Of a stretch of DNA of 64,000 bases, positions 8,194-17,507 are shown piece by piece. Origin of the DNA: UBA946 sp031550725 (GTDB lineage Bacteria > Bacillota > Clostridia > Oscillospirales > Ruminococcaceae); NCBI GenBank assembly GCA_031550725.1, contig JAVBOH010000007.1, positions 62,001 to 126,000 on the forward strand, written 5' to 3'. Every line of letters begins with the position of its first letter. The first letter of the stretch is position 1. The position numbers and the translations under genes are program-made. The notes under the pieces are model-generated. The model did no database searches, was not told where the DNA came from, and saw only the letters and a list, made by a program, of their open reading frames with translations.

Positions 8194-9741
8194 TTATATT
8201 TCATCCTCTGTTTCCGATACATCGCCATTTTTATTAAAGCTTTTTTTATATGATAACGGACTGACACCGACATACTTCTTGAACTTGTTATGGAAATAAT
8301 TTATGTTCGAGTATCCAACCATTTCGGCAACCTCATAAACCTTATATTCCTCCATTGCGAGCAGACGTTTTGCCTCAGAAATTCGTATGCTGTCAAGATA
8401 GTTATTGAAGTTATCTCCTGTGTACTGATGAAAAACTTTGCCGAGGTATGCGCTGTTATATCCAAAAATATTTGCAAGCATTTCAAGCTTGATTTCTTGT
8501 GAATAATTCGCATGAATATACTGCACAATACGCTCCATTGTACTTTTTGTTGTGCGTCCAAAAAGCTCATTTGATATATCGGAAAGTGTCTTTTTCAGCA
8601 TTTCAATAATGTCATAAAGACTTATCATTGAGCCAATTGAACTTACAATATCATCACCCAATATATTGACATTTTTCTTATCATTGATATTCTTTATAAT
8701 TCTTGACTGCAAATCCATAATCAAGGTTATGCATATAATCTTAATTCGTTCAGGTGTATAGCCATTTTTGCAAAGTGCATCCTGAAACTGGTCAAGTGAT
8801 GCCTCAAGCTTTGGTATATCATTAATTTCAATGTATGCATAAATCTGACGTGCAACCTCATCAACCTCGGCTGTATCAGTGGTATCATTTTTATTTAAAT
8901 TTTCCGAAGTTACAACACCGTAATGAAGGTATAAAAATCTGTTTTTATACAGCGTATCGGCAGAATAGTATGACTGTTTAATCATATAAATTCCCTTTGC
9001 AGTACAGCCAACAGTAATGAAAACCTTACGCATATAGGTCTTGTTAAGTTTCATTAAAAGGTCAATAATCCTGCTGCGTTTCCAGCCCTTGAAAAGCACT
9101 GCAAGCATACCGCTGAGGTCTGTTATAATAACATCAACATCGATATTTGCAGCGATGTCATTATAAACGTCATTCAATAAGGTTGAACGCTCCTCATTGG
9201 AAAAATCAGCAGCAGCATTTATCAGCGCAACATCATAATTTGTATAGTTATATCCTGATAAATCCATGCTGATAAAAGTATTCTGGTCACCCAAAAGAAG
9301 TGATTTAACAAGTTTTTCGTTGATATATTCTGTACCCTTTTCAACCTTTTCGGAGCTTTCACGCTCTTCATAGATTTCACTGCTGACATTCTTCAATGCC
9401 TCAACCAGTTCATCTTCATCAAGCGGCTTTAAGATAAACTGTTTGACACCTAAGGACATCGCCTCTTTTGCATATGTAAAGTCGGAATATCCTGACAATA
9501 TCAGACACTTGCCCTTATATCCTTTTAAAAAAGCTGCTTCAATCATTTGTATTCCTGTCATAACTGGCATTTTCACATCTGCAATTACAATATCAGGTGA
9601 CAGTGAAAGTATTTTATTTAATCCGTCATCGCCATCTTCGCCCTCGGCAATAACCTCCATACCAAGCTCGTTCCAAGGTATCATCATTTTTACACCTAAA
9701 CGCACGTTAGGCTCATCATCAACAAGAAGTACCTTTAACAT
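8194..9741 (-). CDS. YesN-type response regulator (receiver plus AraC HTH)
   Basis: 515 residues. An N-terminal receiver carries the acidic pair D8/D9, phospho-acceptor D55 in IADVKMP and the conserved K-P. A long middle region of unknown fold follows, then a C-terminal AraC/XylS double helix-turn-helix (ANIFGYNSAYLGKVFHQYTG and MVGYSNINYFHNKFKKYVG). The start follows GGAGG by six bases; the longer frame to 9756 would contain that site. It lies directly downstream of its kinase. Such pairs usually control carbohydrate transport or hydrolase genes, but none is adjacent. Confidence 0.9.
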   Translation of the reverse strand: MLKVLLVDDEPNVRLGVKMMIPWNELGMEVIAEGEDGDDGLNKILSLSPDIVIADVKMPVMTGIQMIEAAFLKGYKGKCLILSGYSDFTYAKEAMSLGVKQFILKPLDEDELVEALKNVSSEIYEERESSEKVEKGTEYINEKLVKSLLLGDQNTFISMDLSGYNYTNYDVALINAAADFSNEERSTLLNDVYNDIAANIDVDVIITDLSGMLAVLFKGWKRSRIIDLLMKLNKTYMRKVFITVGCTAKGIYMIKQSYYSADTLYKNRFLYLHYGVVTSENLNKNDTTDTAEVDEVARQIYAYIEINDIPKLEASLDQFQDALCKNGYTPERIKIICITLIMDLQSRIIKNINDKKNVNILGDDIVSSIGSMISLYDIIEMLKKTLSDISNELFGRTTKSTMERIVQYIHANYSQEIKLEMLANIFGYNSAYLGKVFHQYTGDNFNNYLDSIRISEAKRLLAMEEYKVYEVAEMVGYSNINYFHNKFKKYVGVSPLSYKKSFNKNGDVSETEDEI

Positions 9742-9778
9742 TATATACACCTCCAAAATAATATATATAAATATAGTA

Positions 9779-11623
9779 TTATTTAAATGAATTTAAATTA
9801 AGGTTGGAAACTGTTATTGCCTCCGAGCTTTTCATGAAATAATTTTCATCAACATATCTTGGTAAATTAACACGAATTCGTGTTCCCTTACCCTCAATGC
9901 TTTTTAGAGTTAAACCATAATTTTCACCATGATACATTTTAATTCGCTTGTTAACATTGGTAAGTCCAATGCTTTTTCCTGATGATGTATCATTTATTAT
10001 AAGCTTATTTCTAAGCATCGAAAGCCTTTCTTCCGATATACCCTGCCCATTGTCATTAACATCAATATAAATCATTTCACCCTTATAATATACCTTTATA
10101 TCAATGTTTCCGTTAGTTTTCATACCCTCAATGCCATGCACAAAAGCATTCTCAACGAGCGGTTGTATAATTAGTGGTAAAATTTTATATTCCCTGTCAA
10201 CCTCGCAGTAAATAGAATAAGTAACACGGTCACCAAAACGTGCTTTCTGCAGCTCAAGATAACTGTTTGTAAAGCTTAGCTCCGATTCAAGTGTTACCAT
10301 GCCATCCTTAATTTCAAGACATCGGCGCATAAATTTACCAAGCTTTTTAACTAAGTCTGCTGTTTCCTTATCATTATTGCAATAAGCCTTCATGCGAATT
10401 GTTTCAAGCGTATTATAAAGAAAGTGTGGATTTATCTGGCTTGCAAGTGCTTTAAATTCAGCCTCAATTTGATTAAGCTTGAATGTTTCCGACTGCATTT
10501 TGGATTTATATGCCTCATCAATAAGCTCCTGCATACTGTTAACCATCACTTGCAAATCACTGTACAAATCGAATATTTCATCTGTGCCGTTGATTTTTTC
10601 TTCAAGCTTAAAGTCACCCTCTGCAACCTTATGCATCTCACTTTTTAAAAATTGTATTCGCCTTGAAAACAAGCTTGATATCAATACTGCTATCAATACT
10701 GACAAAATTGCACACGCTGTCATATACCATATATACGTTGTTGTTAATTCCTTTGTTGCTCCTGTAAACATAGTTCTTGATTTTATCAGAAATATCTGAA
10801 ATAAGTTACCCGAATTTTCATAGTCAAAATATGATACTATTACATATCCCTTTTCATCCAGAAACGGTTCTTCTTCACCTAATAATATTGTATCAGATGT
10901 TCCCGCAAGGAATGTCGTATTTGATAATGGTATTACATTTCCAAGCATCATGTCTTTTACATCACTATAAAAGGCTACACCATTTTGCAGTGTGAATATA
11001 ACATTATATACTTCATCCTGCATCAAGTCCTCTATCCAGTCGGATTTCATTGACATTACCATAACGCCAACCTGCTGATTTTTATTGTTATAAATACTCC
11101 TGATTAAGCTTAAATACATTTCATCATCATAAGGGTCTTTAACAACATACCAAACCGTTTTATTCGATTCAACCGCTTTCTTATACCAATATGTCTGTTT
11201 AACCATATCATCAAGCTTTATAAATACAGAATTATACATAAATCCATCTATATCAAGATAAAATGAAATATTCTCAAACTGCGGATATGCATTGAGATAA
11301 TCCGATATCATTGTATGTGAACTAAAATACTCCTGATAATCTTTATATGACTCAAATTCATTATTAAGCAAATATCTTAATTCCTCATTGTTATAAACAC
11401 GGTCAGATATACTCTTTGTAGTGTATAATAAGTCTTTTAATCGGTAGGATAAGTTGTCAGCATCATTTTTTGCTTGCTTTACAGTGTTTTCCTGCAAAAT
11501 TTTAGATGTTGAAAATATCAGGTAAACACCTGCAAGAAAAACAGGTACAATAACAATTATACACATGAATATCATCTTGTTGCGCATTTTTGTGTTGAGT
11601 ATATATTGTATTGGATTTAACAT
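9779..11623 (-). CDS. YesM-type sensor histidine kinase
   Basis: 614 residues: membrane helix about 17-38, an extracellular sensor of about 250 residues (Cache-like), a second helix about 296-318, HAMP, the His_kinase domain with H400 in INPHFLYNTLE, and a C-terminal HATPase with N-A-F-V-H-G and G-x-G-I-S boxes. It should phosphorylate the regulator encoded 37 bases downstream in response to an outside ligand. The sensor sequence does not show which one. An AT-rich gap of 260 bases separates it from galE, read the other way. Confidence 0.9.
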   Translation of the reverse strand: MLNPIQYILNTKMRNKMIFMCIIVIVPVFLAGVYLIFSTSKILQENTVKQAKNDADNLSYRLKDLLYTTKSISDRVYNNEELRYLLNNEFESYKDYQEYFSSHTMISDYLNAYPQFENISFYLDIDGFMYNSVFIKLDDMVKQTYWYKKAVESNKTVWYVVKDPYDDEMYLSLIRSIYNNKNQQVGVMVMSMKSDWIEDLMQDEVYNVIFTLQNGVAFYSDVKDMMLGNVIPLSNTTFLAGTSDTILLGEEEPFLDEKGYVIVSYFDYENSGNLFQIFLIKSRTMFTGATKELTTTYIWYMTACAILSVLIAVLISSLFSRRIQFLKSEMHKVAEGDFKLEEKINGTDEIFDLYSDLQVMVNSMQELIDEAYKSKMQSETFKLNQIEAEFKALASQINPHFLYNTLETIRMKAYCNNDKETADLVKKLGKFMRRCLEIKDGMVTLESELSFTNSYLELQKARFGDRVTYSIYCEVDREYKILPLIIQPLVENAFVHGIEGMKTNGNIDIKVYYKGEMIYIDVNDNGQGISEERLSMLRNKLIINDTSSGKSIGLTNVNKRIKMYHGENYGLTLKSIEGKGTRIRVNLPRYVDENYFMKSSEAITVSNLNLNSFK

Positions 11624-11831
11624 AGTTACCCTGCTTTCTTAATAATGGAAATATATCCCACATAATTTAGAAATAAACATTACAAAAACGCATTATATAT
11701 ACTTTTATTTTATCACATTTCAAAGTATTATATATTAATATAGTGTGAATTATATATAATTATTGCAATTTATATAAAACCACTTATTTTTAACATTCAT
11801 ATTTATTTTTGTAATTTTTACTTTTTTCGTC

Positions 11832-11860
11832 TTGAAATCCTTTTCATAAAGTAGTATAAT
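11832..11860 (+). promoter_or_regulatory. Promoter of galE
   Basis: TTGAAA, 17 bases, TATAAT, 44 bases before the chosen start codon. Confidence 0.85.
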
Positions 11861-11904
11861 AAAATCTGAAACTGAAATATTATTTGAAAAGGATGGTTAT
11901 GAAA

Positions 11905-12915
11905 ATGAGTACAATTCTAGTTACTGGCGGTGCTGGCTACATTGGAAGTCATACCTGTGTTGAGCTTGTTAATGCCGGAATGGACGTTATTGTAATGGAT
12001 AACTTCTGTAACTCAAAACCTGAGGCTATTAAAAGAGCTGAAAAAATTACTGGTAAAAGCATTAAGCTTTATGAAACCGATATGCTTGATTACGATGGTG
12101 TATGTAAAATTTTCGAGGAAAATAAAATTGATGCGGTTATTCATTTTGCTGGACTTAAGGCTGTCGGAGAATCATGTGAAAAACCTGTTGAGTATTATCA
12201 CAATAATATCGGCGGCACATTGGAGCTTATTCGTGCAATGAGAAAATATGGATGTAAAAAGTTTGTATTCTCATCATCCGCAACTGTATACGGCATGAAC
12301 AATCCTTTCCCTTATGTTGAGGGTATGCCGACTTCTGCAACAAATCCATATGGCTATACTAAGGTTATGATTGAACAAATTCTTATGGATACTGCTAAGG
12401 CTGACCCAGAATGGAGAATTTCACTTCTTCGTTACTTTAATCCAATCGGTGCACATGAAAGTGGTTTGCTTGGTGAAGATCCAAACGGTATTCCTAACAA
12501 CCTTTTCCCATACATTCAAAAGGTTGCTGTTGGCAAGCTCCCTTGTCTTGGTGTATTTGGAAACGATTATAACACACCTGACGGTACTGGTGTTCGTGAT
12601 TATATTCATGTTGTTGATCTTGCTAAGGGACATTTATGTGCTTTGGAATACATTATGAATAATGAGGGTACTGAACCTGTTAACTTGGGTTCTGGTAAGG
12701 GTACTAGTGTACTTGAGCTTGTTGCTGCATTTGAAAAGGTATCGGGTATTAAAATTCCTTATGAAATCAAGGGCAGACGTGCAGGTGATATTGACGAATT
12801 CTATGCTAATGCTGAAAAAGCAAAGAAATTGTTTAACTGGGAAACTAAATATGACGTTGAAAAAATGTGTATTGACGGCTGGAATTTCATTAAGCAAAAT
12901 CCAAATGGTCTATAA
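11905..12915 (+). CDS. galE: UDP-glucose 4-epimerase
   Basis: 336 residues of the short-chain dehydrogenase fold. The NAD-binding loop is T7-GGAGYIGS, the catalytic serine lies in SSSATVYG and the Y149-x-x-x-K153 pair is present. It interconverts UDP-glucose and UDP-galactose in the Leloir pathway; galT lies in the same window at 27654. I choose the ATG at 11905 because AAAGGATG stands nine bases upstream, the spacing seen before other genes here (43708, 55527). The ATG at 11899 is an alternative. Confidence 0.95.
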   Translation: MSTILVTGGAGYIGSHTCVELVNAGMDVIVMDNFCNSKPEAIKRAEKITGKSIKLYETDMLDYDGVCKIFEENKIDAVIHFAGLKAVGESCEKPVEYYHNNIGGTLELIRAMRKYGCKKFVFSSSATVYGMNNPFPYVEGMPTSATNPYGYTKVMIEQILMDTAKADPEWRISLLRYFNPIGAHESGLLGEDPNGIPNNLFPYIQKVAVGKLPCLGVFGNDYNTPDGTGVRDYIHVVDLAKGHLCALEYIMNNEGTEPVNLGSGKGTSVLELVAAFEKVSGIKIPYEIKGRRAGDIDEFYANAEKAKKLFNWETKYDVEKMCIDGWNFIKQNPNGL

Positions 12916-12928
12916 TTTTTAAAAAACA

Positions 12929-12972
12929 ATCCCCATGATGTTATTGTAATTTAACATCATGGGGATTTTTTT
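12929..12972. terminator. Bidirectional terminator
   Basis: The arms CCCCATGATGTTA and TAACATCATGGGG are flanked by A and T runs. It serves galE (+) and the CPBP gene (-). Confidence 0.92.
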
Positions 12973-13831
12973 ATGCTAATTCAATTTCAGGAGTATTTAT
13001 AATCTCATTGCTGTTATCTTTATTTTTCTTTGCAAGCTTGCAGAACGCAAACAATGACACTACCATAACAGCAAAACAAATTGCTGTGAAAATTATACTT
13101 TGTGATGTTGTCATTTCTGCTGTTTCAACTGCATTTATCGGAGTTTCAGTATATTTTTCCGACCACGTTGAAATACAAGCCATTGTATTGTTTGCACAAT
13201 GCATTATCATACAATATACAATCACACCAGATTTATGATAGCTAAAAGCAAATACTGCACCCAGAATGAATGTTGCTGTCATATAAATTATACTTGTCGG
13301 GTCATGCGAAAGTGCAAAAGCTATTGATGAAAAGACAATAATTACCGCCACAGGAACACCTTTTTTCTTAGATATATCCAGCATATATTTACGGAAAACA
13401 AGCTCCTCGAATATTGGTGCTAATATTGCTGCTACTATTACTGTCAAAAATGTAAAATCATCTGTAACTGCATTTGTTGCTGCTTTGCCGTTTGGAAAAA
13501 GCAAATATGGTAAATTTCCTGCAAAAAGTCCTGTTGACAAACCAAGCACTATACTAAGAAAAACCATGCCAACATTAACATGATGCTTTTCAAAAGCAGG
13601 AATTTTGTGTGCAAACTTAACATATATAAACGTTACTATAATTCCCCCAATCATGCCTATAACTGACATTATCATGAGATTATTATAAGCCATCATATCA
13701 TACTGAACACCTCTTACAGCTGATATAATCATCATAAAAATCATTGCAATCATTTCGAGAACAAGCATTCCCCCGATATATATAATCGGTACTAAAAGTG
13801 CTAAGAAAAATCCACCTATTTTCTTTTTCAT
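12971..13831 (-). CDS. CPBP family intramembrane protease
   Basis: 286 residues, about eight membrane segments. It has the Abi/CPBP motifs E142-E-x-x-x-R147, H176 (LSHDP) and H211 with N214/N215, which form the Rce1-like active site in the membrane. Roles known in the family are CAAX-type processing and bacteriocin self-immunity. It sits 20 bases downstream of a second CPBP gene and is very probably cotranscribed with it. The substrate is unknown, and no prenylated or bacteriocin peptide gene is visible nearby. Confidence 0.88.
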   Translation of the reverse strand: MKKKIGGFFLALLVPIIYIGGMLVLEMIAMIFMMIISAVRGVQYDMMAYNNLMIMSVIGMIGGIIVTFIYVKFAHKIPAFEKHHVNVGMVFLSIVLGLSTGLFAGNLPYLLFPNGKAATNAVTDDFTFLTVIVAAILAPIFEELVFRKYMLDISKKKGVPVAVIIVFSSIAFALSHDPTSIIYMTATFILGAVFAFSYHKSGVIVYCMIMHCANNTMACISTWSEKYTETPINAVETAEMTTSQSIIFTAICFAVMVVSLFAFCKLAKKNKDNSNEIINTPEIELA

Positions 13832-13851
13832 AATAAAAATCTCCTTACAAA

Positions 13852-14751
13852 TTAATCATCAGAAACAGTTTTACGCTTTTTATAATAAACCATAAGTAAG
13901 ACAAAAGCGACAACTAGTATAATTGTTGTGCAAATACCACCCTCAGCACCAAAGCTGCCGCCGGAAATAAAATCCTTACCCTGCGCAATTTCAGTAGTAA
14001 TTAGTGAGTCACCAAATCCTTGCCCACTGACCAAAACACCAAAAATATTGCCCTGTGCAAAGTTCCATATAGTATGGATTGCGGATGCACCCCAAATGTT
14101 ATCAGTGACAATCATATATACTGCCATGAATACGCCATACAAAGCAAGATTGATAATAGCTAAGACTGAAAGTCCAGGGTTAATGCCATGCAATAAAGCA
14201 AACATAAGTGAGCTTAAAACAATTGCGATATATACAGAATTTTTTCCGCCGATTGAGTTCATTAAAAATCCTCTGCATAAAAATTCCTCGCTCATACCCT
14301 GCAAGAAAAACCCTAAGAAAAACAATGCAAAAATACCATAGTTAATATTAAAGCTAAGTGTGAAATTTTCCACTCCGCCGAACATATACATTAGCAAGTA
14401 TGTGAAACCAAACATCAAAAGTCCGATAAGCAGTCCAACTAAGTATTGCTTTACAGCACCTTTCTTTCTCATGCCGATTGACGATAATGGACGTCCCTCA
14501 AGAAATTTACAGTATATAATTACAGCAGCAGTTGTTCCGACAGTCGTTAATAATGAAATAAGCGAAATTGCATTTTCAGGTGTTTTCCCACTCATTCCGA
14601 TAAAAAACATTGGAATAGACATCAGAATTAACTGTGCAATTCCTCCTGCAATAAATACTGCAATAAATATTGCAAGGTGTAAAGCTGCATTGCGAGGTAT
14701 CCTGCTTACAGCAGCTTCCTCCATCATTTTAGGTTTGTTTATTAATGCCAT
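13852..14751 (-). CDS. CPBP family intramembrane protease, second gene
   Basis: 299 residues, with motifs E155-E-F-L-C-R160, H188 (LLHGINPG) and H226-T-I-W-N230. The start at 14751 (MALINKPKMM) is preceded by GGAAAGGGTGG. The frame stays open to 14832, but that part reads through two leader hairpins and is not protein. Low similarity to its neighbour outside the motifs suggests an old duplication or two recruited family members. The leader is shared with two unrelated genes. Confidence 0.88.
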   Translation of the reverse strand: MALINKPKMMEEAAVSRIPRNAALHLAIFIAVFIAGGIAQLILMSIPMFFIGMSGKTPENAISLISLLTTVGTTAAVIIYCKFLEGRPLSSIGMRKKGAVKQYLVGLLIGLLMFGFTYLLMYMFGGVENFTLSFNINYGIFALFFLGFFLQGMSEEFLCRGFLMNSIGGKNSVYIAIVLSSLMFALLHGINPGLSVLAIINLALYGVFMAVYMIVTDNIWGASAIHTIWNFAQGNIFGVLVSGQGFGDSLITTEIAQGKDFISGGSFGAEGGICTTIILVVAFVLLMVYYKKRKTVSDD

Positions 14752-14836
14752 GATTATGACCACCCTTTCCAAAAAGAGTTCGGATGTTTTGTACGAAAGT
14801 ACAGAACTCCGAGTTTGAAAATTTATTTTCAAACTT
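14752..14836 (-). promoter_or_regulatory. Two-hairpin leader, copy A
   Basis: In the transcript there is a hairpin AGTTTGAAA/TTTCAAACT (14812-14835), then GGAGTTCTGTAC/GTACAAAAC-ATCC (14782-14810), then the ribosome site. Copies B (23564) and C (24305) have the same order, loop composition and spacing. Pairs in the second stem differ in a compensated way. Confidence 0.65.
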
Positions 14837-14989
14837 TTCCCCTTTATATTATTAAATAAAGCGTTATTGTATTAATAATATAATACAATTATACAACAAC
14901 TATTGCCCAATGTCAATTAGGCAATAGTTACAATTTTAACAATATTTAATTATTAATATTCTATACATTAGGCATTGAGTGTTCATAAA

Positions 14990-15529
14990 TTACTCGTTTG
15001 TTTCACGTTCTTTTTTGAGTTCTTTTAATTTCAAAATATAAGGTATCCCTGTAATTAACAACAGAGTTGATACTACAATCTCAATAATTCCGCATACAAA
15101 TATAAATGACTCGTCGTAGTCATGAACGAATATAATACCTATTATAAAAAATATAATACCAAAATACAAATAATATTTCACTTTGTTTTTATATTCAGCA
15201 ACCTTAGAATCAATTGTATTATTCAATGTAAATTCGCCAAGTTCTTTTTTTCTTATTGCATATATATGCATATTACCCTCGGGATTAGCATCATGAATAA
15301 TTTCAGCACCACTATCAACTAGAATTTCACATATGTCATCTCTTTCTTTTGACTTAACAAACATTGCACGGCATATGTATTCATCAGGTTCACATTTTTC
15401 AAAATGAAAAACAACACCTAGAAATATTCTTACTAACTTCCAGCCTTTTTCAGCCATTTGATTAATATAATTTTCATCCTGCTCAATAGATAAATTAAAT
15501 TTGAATACACTTTTTGTTTCTTTACTCAT
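14990..15529 (-). CDS. DUF2812 domain membrane protein
   Basis: 179 residues. The N-terminal part reads NYINQMAEKGWKLVRI..., the DUF2812 pattern; two membrane segments lie near the C-terminus (YLYFGIIFFIIGIIFV and FVCGIIEIVVSTLLLITGI), then a charged tail. It follows a PadR gene directly, and the regulator's stop overlaps its ribosome site (GAGGAG-TGA). PadR plus DUF2812 is a recurring Bacillota pair in which the membrane protein is probably the regulated target. An ATG at 15535 is an alternative start. Confidence 0.8.
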   Translation of the reverse strand: MSKETKSVFKFNLSIEQDENYINQMAEKGWKLVRIFLGVVFHFEKCEPDEYICRAMFVKSKERDDICEILVDSGAEIIHDANPEGNMHIYAIRKKELGEFTLNNTIDSKVAEYKNKVKYYLYFGIIFFIIGIIFVHDYDESFIFVCGIIEIVVSTLLLITGIPYILKLKELKKERETNE

Positions 15530-15536
15530 AATCATG

Positions 15537-15875
15537 TCACTCCTCATTATTTTCGATTACAACTGCCTTACCATTAATAAGCAGTTCCTCAAGACGTCTA
15601 AGCTCACTATTCACAGCTTTTTTACCCTCATCGGTAATAAGATACAATTTTTTGTTACGTGCATTTTCCTTATCATCGACTGGTACCATTTCAACAATAT
15701 ACCCTTTTTTAATAAGGGTATTTATTGCGCCATATAGAGTACCAGCGCCAAATTTCACACGACCACTGCTCATTTTTTCAACATTCTGCATAATGCCATA
15801 CCCATGCAAAGGCGTGTATACAGATATTAAAATATAAAATGCTGCCTCGGTTAAAACGCCTAAACTTTCATTCAT
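15537..15875 (-). CDS. PadR family transcriptional regulator
   Basis: 112 residues with a winged helix: TEAAFYILISVYTPLHGYGI, then the wing G-x-L-Y-G-A-I-N-T-L-I-K-K-G-Y-I, typical of short PadR proteins. It starts eight bases after AAGGAGG. It probably represses its own promoter, where two dyads lie over and after the core elements, until an inducing compound binds. It is cotranscribed with the DUF2812 gene. Confidence 0.92.
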   Translation of the reverse strand: MNESLGVLTEAAFYILISVYTPLHGYGIMQNVEKMSSGRVKFGAGTLYGAINTLIKKGYIVEMVPVDDKENARNKKLYLITDEGKKAVNSELRRLEELLINGKAVVIENNEE

Positions 15876-15949
15876 TTAATCATCCTCCTTGAATGTTTTA
15901 TAATAGATACTACGCAATACGATATTACACATTGCTTTATTACGCTTAC

Positions 15950-15995
15950 TGATATATCATAATACGATTATATCAGATAGTGATATATATGTCAA
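15950..15995 (-). promoter_or_regulatory. padR promoter with two operator-like dyads
   Basis: Consensus promoter: TTGACA (15990-15995), 17 bases, TATAAT (15967-15972). The dyad TATATCA-5-TGATATA (15969-15987) fills the spacer, and a second perfect dyad TGATATATCA lies at 15950-15959. Both share the half-site TGATAT, as expected for an autorepressed PadR gene. Confidence 0.75.
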
Positions 15996-16064
15996 GGGGT
16001 TTTTAAAAATAATTTCATATTTATTCTATATTTGTTTGTATATGATAAAATAATGGAACTATTC

Positions 16065-16093
16065 TTTACAATTACAGTCAAAGATGATATAAT
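16065..16093 (+). promoter_or_regulatory. Promoter of rimO operon
   Basis: TTTACA, 17 bases, TATAAT, about 50 bases before rimO. Confidence 0.75.
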
Positions 16094-16142
16094 ATATATT
16101 AAGTATATGATAAAAATATATTTATTAGTTAGGAGAATATAA

Positions 16143-17471
16143 ATGAACATTAGAGTTGGTATGGTTTCACTTGGATGCACCAAAAATCAAGTTGATGCCG
16201 AACGTATGCTATATAAAATCGAACAAGCAGGCTTTAAGCTTGTTGACGATGCCGCACTTGCTGATATCGCAATTATAAATACCTGCGGCTTCATCGAAAG
16301 TGCAAAGCAGGAGGCTATTGAAACTATTCTTGAATTCTGCACACTCAAAGGTGAGGGCAGGATTAAAAAGGTTGTTATTACTGGCTGTCTTGCAGAGAGA
16401 TACCGTGATGAAGTCAAGGAACTTATTCCTGAGGCTGATGCTGTTCTTGGTATCGGCTGCAACGAGAATATTGTTGATATTTTGAAAAAAATTCTTGAAA
16501 ACAATGAAATTACCTCTTTTGATGAAAAAGAAAAGCTTGAACTTACTGGCGGACGTATTCAGACTACCCTTTCTTTCTATTCCTATTTGAAAGTTGCAGA
16601 GGGGTGTGACAACTGCTGTACATACTGTGCAATTCCGTTAATTCGTGGCAGTTTCCGCAGTGTACCTATGGAAAAACTTATTGCTGAAGCAGAGGAGCTT
16701 GCTGCAAACGGAGTTCGTGAGCTTAATCTTATTGCTCAGGATTCAACAAGATATGGTCATGATTTATACGGCGAGTATAAATTGCCAGAGTTATTACAAA
16801 AACTATGTCAAATTGAGGACTTAAAGTGGATAAGAATACTATATTGCTATCCTGAACGTGTTACCGATGAACTTCTTGATGTCATGGCGAAAGAGGAAAA
16901 GATTGTAAAGTACATGGACTTGCCAATACAGCACTGCAACGGGGATATACTAAAGAGAATGAACCGTAAAGGTGATGTTAATTCTCTTAAGGCACTAATT
17001 GAAAAAATCCGCAGCAAAATCCCCGACATTATTATAAGAACAACATTTATTACAGGTTTTGCAGGTGAAACTGAGGAGCAGTTTACAGAGCTTGCAGAGT
17101 TTGCGAATGAGATTAGATTTGACCGTCTTGGATGCTTTGCATATTCCGAGGAGGAGGGTACTCCTGCTGCTGAATTTGACAATCAGGTTGATGAAGATGT
17201 TCGTCAGCATAGAGCTGATATTATTATGGAACAGCAGATGATTATTGCCGATGAGAATAATCGTAAGCTGATTGGCAAGGTTGTTGAGGTTGTTACAGAG
17301 GGGTTTGACCGCTATGGTGAGTGCTACTTCGGAAGAAGTACTGCTGATGCACCTGATATCGATGGCAAGGTTTTCTTCACTAGTCCTGATAAAAAGCTTT
17401 ATACAGGCGATTTTGTCAAGGTCAGAGTTTCCGATATTCTTGATTATGACCTCATTGGAGAGAGAATATAA
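16143..17471 (+). CDS. rimO: Ribosomal protein S12 methylthiotransferase
   Basis: 442 residues. The UPF0004 domain has C12, C48 and C82 for the auxiliary iron-sulphur cluster, the radical-SAM motif is C155-x3-C159-x2-C162 and a TRAM domain lies at the end. It adds a methylthio group to the conserved Asp of S12. V-S-L-G-C-T-K-N-x-V-D matches RimO rather than MiaB. The start follows TTAGGAGA. It heads a + strand run with pgsA, a common gene neighbour. Confidence 0.95.
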   Translation: MNIRVGMVSLGCTKNQVDAERMLYKIEQAGFKLVDDAALADIAIINTCGFIESAKQEAIETILEFCTLKGEGRIKKVVITGCLAERYRDEVKELIPEADAVLGIGCNENIVDILKKILENNEITSFDEKEKLELTGGRIQTTLSFYSYLKVAEGCDNCCTYCAIPLIRGSFRSVPMEKLIAEAEELAANGVRELNLIAQDSTRYGHDLYGEYKLPELLQKLCQIEDLKWIRILYCYPERVTDELLDVMAKEEKIVKYMDLPIQHCNGDILKRMNRKGDVNSLKALIEKIRSKIPDIIIRTTFITGFAGETEEQFTELAEFANEIRFDRLGCFAYSEEEGTPAAEFDNQVDEDVRQHRADIIMEQQMIIADENNRKLIGKVVEVVTEGFDRYGECYFGRSTADAPDIDGKVFFTSPDKKLYTGDFVKVRVSDILDYDLIGERI

Positions 17472-17507
17472 TATACAATCTGTATAATCAGAAAGGATAT
17501 ATACAAA

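Noticed and set aside
14752..14775. GGAAAGGGTGGTC in leader A looks like the start of a T-box antiterminator
   Set aside because: No ACCGCG follows, there is no specifier loop or terminator, and the gene is a protease. GGAAAGGGTGG serves as the ribosome site.
13852..14832. N-terminal extension of the second CPBP protein to 14832
   Set aside because: The extra 27 codons translate the leader hairpins; the ATG at 14751 has the ribosome site. The same applies to the frames reaching 23614 and 22402.
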